This document shows positions 1 through 9,272 of a stretch of 27,997 nt of DNA, piece after piece. Location of the stretch: assembly GCA_031406385.1 (NCBI GenBank), contig JANOHI010000131.1:1-27997 (forward strand), written 5' to 3'. The DNA is from JANLQX01 sp031406385 (GTDB taxonomy: Bacteria; Actinomycetota; Acidimicrobiia; Acidimicrobiales; JANYDT01). A program made the translations under genes and the position numbers. The notes under the pieces were generated by a model. That model was given only the letters and a program-made list of their open reading frames with translations. It had not been told where the DNA came from and searched no databases. How positions within the stretch are numbered: the stretch's first letter is position 1; every line of letters begins with the position of its first letter.

Positions 1-2476
1 CGGTCGATGACAACAACCAATCGCGTGGATCCCACACGTACGTCGAACTCAGGTTCAACCCGTTGGTGTCCTGCACCGTACGCAGCTCGGAATCGAACGT
101 CGCTTTGCGGTCGAACCCGGCCGTCGGCGTGGTGCCGTCAATTTTCATCTGCGTTGTGGTCCCGTTCACGTAGGTGTACACGTGACCGATCCGTGGTCTC
201 GTCGGTGACGGCTTCGGGCTCTCCACCCGCGCCACTTTCCCATTGCTCATGGTCACGTTGAACCGGGCATCATTGAGCGGCAGCGCACCGGCAACGTTGG
301 CGAGTTCGAGGCCGTACTGGTCGATAGCGTCCGTCGGTACCCCCGAAGACCAATTGAAATAGCCCTCCCACGTGTACCTGGTCGGCTCCGGACGAAACAG
401 CCCGTAGAGATAGCCCGTCACGTAGATCACTGCCGTGGACGTGGCGTCCCACCGTTCAATACCGCACAACATCCCCGGCTCGGCCGTACTCGTCCACGAG
501 AACTTGAAACACGGATTCGCTCCGGTGTTCAAGTTGTTGCCGTTCGATCCACCGTAATACTGCAACTTCGTGACCCGCCCACTCACCGGGTCCGTGACCG
601 ACAGCAACCTCGATGGTGAACCACCCCACACGAACTGGAGTGCTTCGCCGCGCCGGTCATCATCAGCCGAGATCGCCGACGTCAACCGGCCCTGTGTATC
701 GAAGGTGTACGTGCCACCGGGCACCGTCAAGGTGTACCCACCGGTCCCCGACGACGCCAGAATCGCATCCGATCCTGGCGGGGCGGTGTAGCCACCGGAC
801 CCGTTCGCCGTGAAACTCATACTCGACCCCGATGCGTCGTAGACCACGAAATCATCCCCAACATTGGCCCCGGCCGCACTCAAACCAACACCGAGCCCAG
901 GCCCCGACACTGTCCAACCGGTCGGCAAGATTTTCGACGCGGTCGAGAACCACGACGCGGGGACGATGAACAGGTTGTTCTGCGGGTCTCTCGCATACAA
1001 ACGGAAATACGCGTAGCCGCCAGAATCAACGAGGCTCGCCTCGAATAGATTGGCTACACCGGCCGAAAGCGTTACCGGGGTGCCCTGAAACGATGATGCT
1101 GGACTCGTGCTGTTCACGACAACTTGGCCGTTCAGTTTCACTTCGACAGCGTCGTCATTGTCGACGACAAACGTATAGGTCCCCGTCGATGGGACCGTGA
1201 TCGTCCCCTTCCACTTCGCCGAGAAATTGTCGACCGGAAGCCCAGTGCTTGGCACCGGGCTATTGATGTACCAGTCGTAGTTGATCGTTGATTCGTTCCG
1301 CACGACGGCTGGCTGCCCCGACCACGTCGTGTTCGCGTAGTACGACGCAATCAAGCCGCCTGTATCGACCGCTTTCGTGTTGTGCGTGAACGAAAACGCA
1401 ATGTCCCCTCCCGTTGCTGAGACACCTTCCGTCCCGACAGAGGTGACCAGATTTCCTGTCGCCAAGTTGGTCGTGAACGGCCCCAACGTGTCAAACGGCG
1501 ACGGGCCCGACACCCCGAGGCGGAGATCAACTGCGAACTTCGCAACTGGGCCGGTCGACCACCCCTGCGCAGCAGCGTTATTCCTCGCACGCACTCGCCA
1601 CCAATAGCGACCTCCGTCATGCAACGTTGCCGCCGGGACCACCCACGAGTTCGTTGTCGTCCACCCCGACGTAGCGACCATCGATGACGCGACGCTCGAC
1701 GACGAACCAACCTCGTACCAATACTCCACGGGACCGGAACCTGCGCCCGGGTTCGCGACCGAACTCGACAACGTCGGGGTCGCCGTCGCCACCTTGGTGA
1801 ACGCCTCCGAAAGCGCCGGCGTCACGGGCGACACCGGAACCGACTTCGAGGGCGGCGAATCTTCGTATACGACGTCTAACTGAGGATAACCAACCTGATT
1901 GTGTTCATCGTAGAGCATCGCGTTTGTGTTCGACGTCCCTTCATTTGCGGCGCGAACCATGAACCCGTAGTTCGGAACACCCTCCATGAGCCAGGCCTTG
2001 ACGATCTCCGTGACATCGGCTGCCGGGCTCACCGTCGGCGTAGAGGCAAAGTAGCTCCAAACCGCTTTCGAAGGATCCAACGCCGGCTGAACATCCCACG
2101 TTGTCGATCCGATCGCCCAAGGCTGCACCGCAGGAACCAACGAGTAAGCGAGGGGCGCATACTGAAAGGTATCTACTGCGCGTGGTGACCACGACGCGCT
2201 CACGATTGTCTTTCCCGCAAGCGATGAGAGATCGTAACGAAAGAACGACCGTTTTCTGTTTCCCAGATCGCCAGACACTCGTAGTGCATAGTACGAAAAC
2301 CCGTTCCACTGATATGCCAGATACGGGATCGACGCCGCAGGAAAAGCCTCGTCAACATAGAGATCCTGGTCAATATTGGACGGAACCCACGGAGTGAAAC
2401 TCGCAGTCGGATCCACAATGATCGGAAACCGACGTTCCGGACTCTCCAACCACTTGCGGTCCAACGTAAGCACCAC
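1..2476 (-). CDS. RHS/YD-repeat secreted protein, main part (incomplete at window edge)
   Basis: On the minus strand one frame stays open from 2476 down to base 1, about 825 codons, and leaves the window without a stop. Reading from 2476, residues about 1-205 resemble the DNRLRE-type module that precedes RHS cores (RRFPIIVDPT, then FFRYDLSSLAGKT). Residues about 227-318 look like a fibronectin-III fold (YWYEV, RYWWRVRARN). Residues about 374-490 are a PA14 domain (LIASYYANTTWSGQP, TGTYTFVVDNDDAVEVKLNG). After about residue 590 come YD/RHS-type strands (YTFDTQGRLTSAIS, ending TFDSELRTVQDTNGLNLSST). Such proteins are wall-associated or secreted, often polymorphic toxins or adhesins; the C-terminal tip that would reveal a toxin is outside the window. 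The frame continues the protein encoded at 2476-3726 but is offset by -1. The nominal GTG at 2476 shares one base with the upstream TAG, and its only Shine-Dalgarno-like GAAGG is rather far (13 nt). One frameshifted gene is more likely than two genes. Confidence 0.8.
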   Translation of the reverse strand, partial: MVLTLDRKWLESPERRFPIIVDPTASFTPWVPSNIDQDLYVDEAFPAASIPYLAYQWNGFSYYALRVSGDLGNRKRSFFRYDLSSLAGKTIVSASWSPRAVDTFQYAPLAYSLVPAVQPWAIGSTTWDVQPALDPSKAVWSYFASTPTVSPAADVTEIVKAWLMEGVPNYGFMVRAANEGTSNTNAMLYDEHNQVGYPQLDVVYEDSPPSKSVPVSPVTPALSEAFTKVATATPTLSSSVANPGAGSGPVEYWYEVGSSSSVASSMVATSGWTTTNSWVVPAATLHDGGRYWWRVRARNNAAAQGWSTGPVAKFAVDLRLGVSGPSPFDTLGPFTTNLATGNLVTSVGTEGVSATGGDIAFSFTHNTKAVDTGGLIASYYANTTWSGQPAVVRNESTINYDWYINSPVPSTGLPVDNFSAKWKGTITVPSTGTYTFVVDNDDAVEVKLNGQVVVNSTSPASSFQGTPVTLSAGVANLFEASLVDSGGYAYFRLYARDPQNNLFIVPASWFSTASKILPTGWTVSGPGLGVGLSAAGANVGDDFVVYDASGSSMSFTANGSGGYTAPPGSDAILASSGTGGYTLTVPGGTYTFDTQGRLTSAISADDDRRGEALQFVWGGSPSRLLSVTDPVSGRVTKLQYYGGSNGNNLNTGANPCFKFSWTSTAEPGMLCGIERWDATSTAVIYVTGYLYGLFRPEPTRYTWEGYFNWSSGVPTDAIDQYGLELANVAGALPLNDARFNVTMSNGKVARVESPKPSPTRPRIGHVYTYVNGTTTQMKIDGTTPTAGFDRKATFDSELRTVQDTNGLNLSSTYVWDPRDWLLSST

Positions 2477-3726
2477 TACGGGTTCGTAGCCTTCGAAGCA
2501 TCGACCGCCAAACTGAACACCCTGCCCGACACCTCGGAGAACTCAGTCAACGAACCAGCTGAACTATTCGACAGCACCGACCGCTCGAAAATCACCGGGA
2601 CAGAAAAGATACCAACAGTGGCCCCAGCCGCATCACGAAATGTCACCGACGACCCAGATACGGATGCGACGCTCCCCGCAACACTTTCAACAGGAAAGCG
2701 GAAGACACTCTCCGCACCCGAACGCTTCAACACCAACGACCCCTTCACAGCATCCGCGTTCTGATCGAACTGAACGTCCACACCACGCAGTGCCTCGCGA
2801 TAGAGAACCGACGCAGAGTTCAGTTCAGGCACCGCAGAACCCAGCATTCCTGACAATCCGAAACCAAACCGAGTGCCATCTGCTGCACGCTCGATCGAAA
2901 GAAGCTGTCTGTCACCGCCAGACACGGCGTAACGCGCCGTCAGACTCGTCCCTTCCGACATCAAACCCGCTTTGCCGTCCGACCGAACAAGAGGATTGAC
3001 CTCGGCAAAACCACCAGACCTCAACCGTCGATGCACCGCCGTTCCAAAGAGCCGGACACGTTTCGACCCATCAGGATTCCGGTATGTCTTCGACTGCATG
3101 GTGCGTTCAGCCTCAACTTCAACCGCAACTGCGTCCGAACGATTCGGCACGACCGGTGACACCAGGCCGTCAACGACCTCCCGCTGCCCCCGACTACAAC
3201 CGGGAAGCCCACTGGAAGCGCTGGAGCTTTCGACGCTTCGACTTTCGCTATCCACCGAACAACCGAAAAGCGAGCGAGCAGCAACACTCCGTCGCCCCAC
3301 GAGCGCATCTGGTTCCTCGCGAGGCGGACGGAACGAATCTGACAAACGAGAACCAACCGAGGAACCATCACTGTTCACGATCGGCACGTCGAACGCCCCG
3401 TCAAGAGCGATCGCCGGGTAGGCACGCTGCAACGGCACGTCGACCGGAACCACATCAAACGACCCCTTCGGGGTCTCCGGAACCACACGCGGCGCCGCAT
3501 CAACCTTGATATCGCTGTCCCTCGGGACAGTCGGCTTATCCGAGCTCGGAACAACCCTGGTGGCCAACGGATCCGCCGGCACCACCGGCGCACTCGGATT
3601 CGCACTCGCCGCAACGCCGGTCTCTAGATCAGTCCGACCGGGCGCCTCCGCTCCCAGCGGAGCCCCACCTATCGAAACAACAGCGGCCACAGCGATCGAC
3701 GTGAGAAAAACAAATCGCTTCCGCAT
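2476..3726 (-). CDS. N-terminal part of the RHS/YD-repeat protein, with signal peptide
   Basis: This 416-residue ORF starts at ATG 3726, preceded by GGGGTGG, and begins with a clear signal peptide (MRKRFVFLTSIAVAAVVSIG, then an Ala/Gly-rich cleavage region). The rest is a Ser/Val-rich region followed by a beta-rich domain (YRNPDGSKRVRLFGTAVHRR, LTARYAVSGGDRQLLSIERA, DVQFDQNADAVKGSLVLK) of the kind found at the front of large actinobacterial RHS proteins. It stops at TAG 2478-2476, right where the family would continue into the DRxWL...RFPxxxDPT segment, and that segment is present in the -1 frame immediately downstream. The upstream Met at 3804 is rejected because it would place 26 unrelated residues before the signal peptide. 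Either a true or assembly frameshift splits one gene, or the two frames are joined by translational coupling. Confidence 0.75.
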   Translation of the reverse strand: MRKRFVFLTSIAVAAVVSIGGAPLGAEAPGRTDLETGVAASANPSAPVVPADPLATRVVPSSDKPTVPRDSDIKVDAAPRVVPETPKGSFDVVPVDVPLQRAYPAIALDGAFDVPIVNSDGSSVGSRLSDSFRPPREEPDALVGRRSVAARSLFGCSVDSESRSVESSSASSGLPGCSRGQREVVDGLVSPVVPNRSDAVAVEVEAERTMQSKTYRNPDGSKRVRLFGTAVHRRLRSGGFAEVNPLVRSDGKAGLMSEGTSLTARYAVSGGDRQLLSIERAADGTRFGFGLSGMLGSAVPELNSASVLYREALRGVDVQFDQNADAVKGSLVLKRSGAESVFRFPVESVAGSVASVSGSSVTFRDAAGATVGIFSVPVIFERSVLSNSSAGSLTEFSEVSGRVFSLAVDASKATNP

Positions 3727-3786
3727 GGCCACCCCGAATCTCACGGAGCCGTGGCCAACGACCACTCCGATCCGCCGTGAAGAACA

Positions 3787-3817
3787 CAAGTAACTCAGAT
3801 GCACGTCGAGCTGTCAA
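3787..3817 (-). promoter_or_regulatory. candidate promoter of the RHS-type gene
   Basis: On the minus strand a perfect TTGACA (3817-3812) is followed by weak -10 candidates GTTACT, TTACTT or TACTTG at spacings of 17-19 nt. Transcription would start near 3780, giving a leader of about 55 nt before ATG 3726. The -35 is strong and the -10 is poor, so this is tentative. Confidence 0.35.
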
Positions 3818-4365
3818 GCAGAAGTTCATTCCAGTGAAAGGCGATCAAAGCCTGTTCATGACTGAAGAATAAGAGAGTTGACAGTGCACGAAAACGTACC
3901 CAGATAGTCCCATTTACTTAAGCGTCAACGCGCGAAAAGAGAATCAGCAGAGAAGCCAGCTGTTGCACGTTCGTTGCCCTGAGCGGCGGAGCGCGCCCAT
4001 AACAGTGGTCAATCAAACGATGGAAATGGTGCTTTGCGGAAAGGTGGCCGCCGGCCAACAGCACCCATGATCAGTATCCGCATCCAATCAGGATGTGTCA
4101 AGCGGGTAACCAGCCCTCCGCAACCGATCCCGTGTCATCAGCAAACCTCTGGCTCTCGACGAGGTGGGACACAAAGCAGTCCGCGTTCCGCCGGATGGCC
4201 ACGAACGATCGTTGAGCCGAGGACCAGTTGAGCGGCAGAGCCGCCGAAGCCGGCGTTTCCGCTGCCCGAGACCACGGTGGGCTCTTCCCCGCCAACCGCC
4301 CATCCACGCCGTCGTTCGTTCACGCAGAGTTCGGGGAATCCCGGACCGGCCTCGCCGGGGCCTTT
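3818..4365. other. intergenic region between the divergent RHS and gltB genes
   Basis: About 550 bases with no convincing gene. The A/T-richer part (3840-3960) differs from its surroundings and contains a plus-strand TTGACA at 3878-3883 without a good -10. Small ORFs here overlap each other on both strands and show no family resemblance. I see no tRNA, riboswitch or repeat. Confidence 0.5.
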
Positions 4366-4373
4366 GCTACGCT
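4366..4373 (+). promoter_or_regulatory. candidate extended -10 of gltB
   Basis: TGCTACGCT (from 4366) matches an extended -10 of the TANNNT type common in actinobacteria. I see no good -35 at 16-18 nt. It would give a leader of about 130 nt before the gltB start at 4508. Tentative. Confidence 0.3.
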
Positions 4374-4507
4374 CAGAAGCAGTTCGTCGGGCCAGCGTTG
4401 TCCCGAGGAGCGAATCCTGTGTTGTTGCCGTTGGCGACGCCCTTCTCCGAACGGGCGCCGTCCGATTTCACCTCTCACACTCATTCGTCCTCGGAAAGGT
4501 TGTGCCC

Positions 4508-7500
4508 ATGGCCGCAACGCCCGTCTCGCTCACCCGTAAGCCCGCAGCAGCACTCGCTGTCACGCGGGCCCGGGCATCGGCCGACGTCATGCTGCCGTTC
4601 TCGGACTTCCCGGCCAAGCAGGGGCTGTATGACCCTCGCTTCGAGAAGGACGCGTGTGGTGTTGGTTTCGTCGCCCATATCAAGGGCGTGAAATCGAACG
4701 GGGTCGTCCGCCAGGGTATCGAGGCGCTGAAGAACATGGAGCACCGCGGCGCGGCGGGAGCTGAGCCGAACTCGGGCGACGGCGCCGGCATCTTGATCCA
4801 GACCCCGGACCGGTTCTTCCGGGCGGTGCTCGCCGATCTCGGCCACACGCTCCCCGAGTTCGGTCGCTACGCCGCCGGCATGGTGTTCCTCCCGGTCGAC
4901 CCGGAGGAGGCCGACGCGGCCGCTCGTGCCATCGACGTCATCGCCGCCGAAGAGGGCATGCGCACCGTCGCGTGGCGCACTGTTCCGACCGATGCATCGA
5001 TGCTCGGCCCGACGGCGCATGCGGTGATGCCGACGTTCCGCCAGGTGTTCCTCGCCGGCAACGACCCCTACCTGAACGACATGAACCTCGAGCGTCGCGC
5101 CTACGTGGTCCGTAAGCGCGCAGAGAATGAGGTGCCTGGCATCTACATTCCGAGCCTCAGCTACCGCACCCATATCTACAAAGGGATGCTGACGACCGAG
5201 CAGCTCGACGAGTTCTTCCTCGACCTCACCGACGACCGGATCGAATCGTCGATCGCGCTTGTGCACTCACGGTTCTCGACCAACACGTTCCCGAGCTGGC
5301 CGCTCAGCCACCCGTATCGATACATCGCCCACAACGGTGAGATCAACACCGTGCAGGGCAACCGCAACTGGATGCGTGCTCGCGAAGCACTTCTGGCGAG
5401 CGATCTGATCCCCGGAGATCTGGAGCGGCTGTTTCCGATCATCCTGCCCGGAGGGTCTGACTCCGCGAGCTTCGACAACGTGCTCGAACTGCTCCACCTC
5501 GGCGGACGCCCGCTGCATCACGCCATGCTGATGATGATCCCCGAGGCGTGGGAGAACCACAACTCGATGTCGCCGGCCAAGAAGGCCTTCTACCGCTACC
5601 ACGCGTCGCTCATGGAGGCCTGGGACGGACCGGCCGACGTCGCCTTCACCGATGGCACGGTTGTGGGTGCGGTGCTGGATCGCAACGGTCTGCGCCCCAG
5701 CCGCATCTGGATCACCAGCGACGACCTCGTGATCATGGCCAGTGAAGTCGGCGTGCTCGACATCGATCCCTCGAAGGTCGTGAAGAAGATGCGCCTGCAG
5801 CCGGGCCGCATGTTCCTCATCGATACCGCCGCGGGACGCATCATCGACGACGAGGAGCTGAAGGAGTCGCTGGCCGGCGAGCACCCCTACGCCGACTGGC
5901 TCCACGCCGGACTTCTCGATCTCGAGGACCTGCCCGACCGGGAGAAGCCGGAGTACCCGCACGAGTCGGTGCTGCGCCGTCAGCTCACGTTCGGCTACAC
6001 CCAGGAGGACCTGAATATCCTCGTGAAGCCAATGGCCAAAGCGGGCTTGGAAGCGTTGGGCTCGATGGGTACCGACACGCCGATTGCCGTTCTCTCGAAG
6101 CGTCCCCGGTTGCTCTTCGACTACTTCCAGCAGCTCTTCGCCCAGGTCACCAACCCGCCGCTCGATGCGATCCGAGAGGAACTTGTCACGAGCCTTGGTT
6201 CTTCCATCGGGCCTGAGGGGAACCTTCTGAACCCCGGCCCGTCCTCGTGCCGGCAGATTGCGTTGAGCTCCCCGATCATCGGCAACGTCGAGCTGGCAAA
6301 GCTGATGCACGTCAACGACGACGGCAACCTTCCCGGCTACCGGCCCCACGTCGTGAAGGGCCTCTACAAAGTGGCTGGCGGCGGCGTGTCGCTCGCGCAG
6401 CGTCTCGACGAGGTCTGCGGCGAGGTTTCCGTGGCGATTGCGGAGGGTGCCAAGATCGTCATCCTGTCGGACCGCGACTCGTCGTTGGAGCTGGCGCCGA
6501 TTCCCTCATTGCTGCTCACCGGAGCGGTTCACCATCACCTCATCCGCGAGAAGACGCGTACGCGCGTGAGCCTCATCGTGGAGTCGGGCGATTGCCGCGA
6601 GGTGCATCACGCGTGCCTCCTCATCGGATACGGGGCGAGCGCAATCAACCCGTATCTCGCCTTCGAATCGATCGAAGACATGATCCGCGAAGGCGACTTC
6701 GACGCCGATCCGCGCAAGGCGGTGAAGAACTACATCAAGGCGATGGGCAAGGGTGTCCTGAAGGTCATGTCCAAGATGGGCATCTCCACCGTTTCCTCCT
6801 ACATGGGTGCGCAGGTCTTCGAGGCGATCGGTCTGCGGAACGACGTGATCGATCGGTACTTCACGGGAACCGTGTCGCGTCTCGGCGGTATCGGCCTCGA
6901 CGAGATTGCGTCGGAGATCGGGTCGCGTCACTCCATGGCGTATCCGGATCGCGCGACAGCACGAGCTCACCGATCCCTCGACTGGGGCGGCGAATACCAG
7001 TGGCGTCGCGAGGGCGAGGTCCATCTCTTCAACCCGGAAACGGTATTCAAGCTCCAGCACGCCACGCGTGCGAAGCGCTATGACATCTTCAAGGAATACA
7101 CGTCTCTGGTGAACAACCAGTCGGCGAACCTCGCCACTTTGCGAGGGCTGTTCCGGCTCAAGTCGGCCGAGGAGATCGGTCGCACATCGATCCCGATCGA
7201 GGACGTCGAGCCGATCGAGTCGATCATCAAGCGCTTCTCCACGGGTGCCATGAGCTACGGCTCGATCAGCGCCGAAGCGCACGAAACCCTGGCGATCGCC
7301 ATGAACCGGATCGGCGGGAAGTCGAACACCGGCGAAGGCGGCGAGGATCCGGAGCGGTTCGTACCGATGGCGAACGGCGACTCGAAGCGAAGCGCCATCA
7401 AACAAGTGGCGTCGGGCCGATTCGGCGTCACCAGCGAATACCTGGTGAACGCCGACGACTTGCAGATCAAGATGGCTCAGGGAGCGAAACCGGGCGAAGG

Positions 7501-9157
7501 TGGCCAGTTGCCGGGTCACAAGGTGTACCCGTGGATTGCCAAGACCCGTCACTCCACACCGGGCGTCGGTCTCATCTCTCCGCCGCCTCACCACGACATC
7601 TACTCGATCGAAGACCTTGCGCAGCTCATTCACGATCTGAAGAACTCCAATGATCAGGCCCGTGTGCACGTCAAGCTCGTCGCCGAAGTAGGTGTCGGCA
7701 CCGTTGCTGCCGGCGTGTCGAAGGCTCACGCCGACGTGGTGCTCATCAGCGGTCACGACGGTGGCACCGGGGCGTCGCCGCTCACGTCGCTCAAGCATGC
7801 CGGTGCGCCCTGGGAGCTCGGCCTCGCCGAGACGCAGCAGACCCTCATTCTCAACGGGCTTCGTGACCGGATCGTCGTGCAATGTGACGGACAGCTGAAG
7901 ACTGGTCGCGATGTCGTCATCGCCGCGCTGCTGGGCGCCGAAGAGTTCGGCTTCGCAACGGCTCCCTTGGTGGTGAGCGGCTGCATCATGATGCGCGTGT
8001 GCCACCTCGATACCTGCCCGGTCGGCGTCGCCACCCAGAACCCGAAGCTGCGTGCGAAGTTCTCCGGCAAGCCGGAGTTCGTCGTGAACTTCTTCGAATA
8101 CATCGCCGAAGAAGTCCGGGAGCTGCTGGCGTTGCTCGGCTTTCGCACGGTGCAGGAACTGATCGGCCATGTCGATGTCATCGACACCGACGCCGCCCTC
8201 TCGCACTGGAAGGCGTCTGGCCTCGACCTCACACCGATCCTGGCGAAAGTGGAGAATCGCTACGGCTCATCGCTGTACTGCACATCGTCACAGGATCACG
8301 GGCTGGCGCGTGCCCTCGACAAGACCCTCATCGAGCACTGCCAGCCGGCTCTGCAGGATGCCCGTCCGGTCAGCTTGGACCTGCCGATCCGCAACGTCAA
8401 CCGCACGGTCGGCACGATGCTGGGCGCCGAGGTGACCCGCCGCTATGGCGGTGAAGGTCTTCCCGAGAACACCATCTCGGTGAGCTTCACCGGTTCAGCC
8501 GGCAACAGCTTCGGCGCATTCGTGCCGAAGGGGATCACGCTTCGCGTGGAGGGCGATGCGAACGACTACGTCGGCAAAGGACTCTCGGGCGGCCGGATCA
8601 TTCTTCGCCCCTCGCAGGATGCGCCGATCGCGTTCCGGTCCCATGAGAACATCATCGCTGGCAACGTCATCCTCTACGGGGCGACTAGCGGCGAGGTGTT
8701 CATCTCTGGAGTTGTCGGCGAGCGCTTCGGCGTCCGCAACTCCGGCGCCACCGCGGTGGTCGAAGGTGTGGGCGACCATGCCTGCGAATACATGACGGGT
8801 GGCACGGTCATCGTGCTCGGCGCCACTGGACGCAACTTCGGGGCCGGCATGAGTGGTGGCGTGGCCTACGTGTATGACCCGTCGGGCACCTTCCCGGCGC
8901 TCGTCAACCGGGAGATGGTCGACCTGGATCCTCTCTCCGACGACGACCGCTCGGTGATCGCCCGCCTCGTGCGTCGTCACTACGAGGAGACCGGTTCTGG
9001 TGTTGCCGACGCCGTGCTGGCCGATTTCCACGAATCGTTGCGTCACTTCGTGAAGGTGATTCCGCAGGACTACAAACGAGTGCTGCGGGCGCGAGCATCA
9101 GCCGAAGCCAAGGGCGAAGATGTGAACGACGCCATCATGGCCGCGGCGAGAGCGTGA
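4508..9157 (+). CDS. gltB: glutamate synthase large (alpha) subunit
   Basis: Transfers the glutamine amide to 2-oxoglutarate to make two glutamates, working in the cytoplasm with GltD. ATG 4508 has GGAAAGG 8 nt upstream and gives 1549 residues, normal for the family. The class II glutamine amidotransferase starts at Cys50 (DACGVGFVAHIKG), which should become the mature N-terminus after removal of a 49-residue propeptide. The central domain follows, then the FMN/2-oxoglutarate synthase domain (GAMSYGSISAEAHE, KPGEGGQLPGHKV, GHDGGTGASPL). The [3Fe-4S] cysteines are Cys1159, Cys1165 and Cys1170 (CIMMRVCHLDTCPVG). The C-terminal beta-helix has GXGXG-type repeats (FGAGMSGGVAYV). The frame is open upstream to 4277, but that extension matches nothing in the family. 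gltD follows after 115 nt. Confidence 0.97.
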   Translation: MAATPVSLTRKPAAALAVTRARASADVMLPFSDFPAKQGLYDPRFEKDACGVGFVAHIKGVKSNGVVRQGIEALKNMEHRGAAGAEPNSGDGAGILIQTPDRFFRAVLADLGHTLPEFGRYAAGMVFLPVDPEEADAAARAIDVIAAEEGMRTVAWRTVPTDASMLGPTAHAVMPTFRQVFLAGNDPYLNDMNLERRAYVVRKRAENEVPGIYIPSLSYRTHIYKGMLTTEQLDEFFLDLTDDRIESSIALVHSRFSTNTFPSWPLSHPYRYIAHNGEINTVQGNRNWMRAREALLASDLIPGDLERLFPIILPGGSDSASFDNVLELLHLGGRPLHHAMLMMIPEAWENHNSMSPAKKAFYRYHASLMEAWDGPADVAFTDGTVVGAVLDRNGLRPSRIWITSDDLVIMASEVGVLDIDPSKVVKKMRLQPGRMFLIDTAAGRIIDDEELKESLAGEHPYADWLHAGLLDLEDLPDREKPEYPHESVLRRQLTFGYTQEDLNILVKPMAKAGLEALGSMGTDTPIAVLSKRPRLLFDYFQQLFAQVTNPPLDAIREELVTSLGSSIGPEGNLLNPGPSSCRQIALSSPIIGNVELAKLMHVNDDGNLPGYRPHVVKGLYKVAGGGVSLAQRLDEVCGEVSVAIAEGAKIVILSDRDSSLELAPIPSLLLTGAVHHHLIREKTRTRVSLIVESGDCREVHHACLLIGYGASAINPYLAFESIEDMIREGDFDADPRKAVKNYIKAMGKGVLKVMSKMGISTVSSYMGAQVFEAIGLRNDVIDRYFTGTVSRLGGIGLDEIASEIGSRHSMAYPDRATARAHRSLDWGGEYQWRREGEVHLFNPETVFKLQHATRAKRYDIFKEYTSLVNNQSANLATLRGLFRLKSAEEIGRTSIPIEDVEPIESIIKRFSTGAMSYGSISAEAHETLAIAMNRIGGKSNTGEGGEDPERFVPMANGDSKRSAIKQVASGRFGVTSEYLVNADDLQIKMAQGAKPGEGGQLPGHKVYPWIAKTRHSTPGVGLISPPPHHDIYSIEDLAQLIHDLKNSNDQARVHVKLVAEVGVGTVAAGVSKAHADVVLISGHDGGTGASPLTSLKHAGAPWELGLAETQQTLILNGLRDRIVVQCDGQLKTGRDVVIAALLGAEEFGFATAPLVVSGCIMMRVCHLDTCPVGVATQNPKLRAKFSGKPEFVVNFFEYIAEEVRELLALLGFRTVQELIGHVDVIDTDAALSHWKASGLDLTPILAKVENRYGSSLYCTSSQDHGLARALDKTLIEHCQPALQDARPVSLDLPIRNVNRTVGTMLGAEVTRRYGGEGLPENTISVSFTGSAGNSFGAFVPKGITLRVEGDANDYVGKGLSGGRIILRPSQDAPIAFRSHENIIAGNVILYGATSGEVFISGVVGERFGVRNSGATAVVEGVGDHACEYMTGGTVIVLGATGRNFGAGMSGGVAYVYDPSGTFPALVNREMVDLDPLSDDDRSVIARLVRRHYEETGSGVADAVLADFHESLRHFVKVIPQDYKRVLRARASAEAKGEDVNDAIMAAARA

Positions 9158-9193
9158 TTGCCGTGGAAGAACTTCGGTTGCAATCAGCGGATC

Positions 9194-9237
9194 GCCGAGC
9201 CAATCTCGGCCGTCTGCGCGTTGTCGACGCGACAACG
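9194..9237 (+). other. two tandem stem-loops in the gltB-gltD spacer
   Basis: GCCGAG/CTCGGC (9194-9210, 5-nt loop) is followed by an 8-bp stem CGTTGTCG/CGACAACG with a 3-nt loop (9219-9237), then GTATT and the palindrome GTACGTAC. The second stem could be a partial terminator or an mRNA-processing or stability element that sets the GltB to GltD ratio. The structure is seen in the sequence; the function is inferred. Confidence 0.4.
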
Positions 9238-9272
9238 TATTCAGTGTACGTACGAGTTGCAGGGAGAGCCTG

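Noticed and set aside
2476..2545. Programmed -1 ribosomal frameshift in the RHS gene
   Set aside because: No slippery heptamer or evident downstream pseudoknot in the only window where the frames overlap; kept as a weak alternative only.
3878..3908. Plus-strand TTGACA with possible promoter
   Set aside because: At 17 nt the -10 is CAGATA, a poor match, and no gene begins for 600 nt.
4277..4507. N-terminal extension of GltB
   Set aside because: Start at 4508 has the better ribosome-binding site and gives a normal propeptide length before Cys50.
4374..4507. Glutamine riboswitch or tRNA in the gltB leader
   Set aside because: I found neither the conserved glutamine-riboswitch core nor a cloverleaf; only weak GC-rich pairing is present.
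5267..6349. 360-codon minus-strand ORF inside gltB
   Set aside because: Same reason: antisense shadow with no recognisable domain.
6506..8206. 566-codon minus-strand ORF inside gltB
   Set aside because: Antisense shadow of a strongly conserved gene in high-GC DNA; its His/Arg/Asp-rich composition matches no family.
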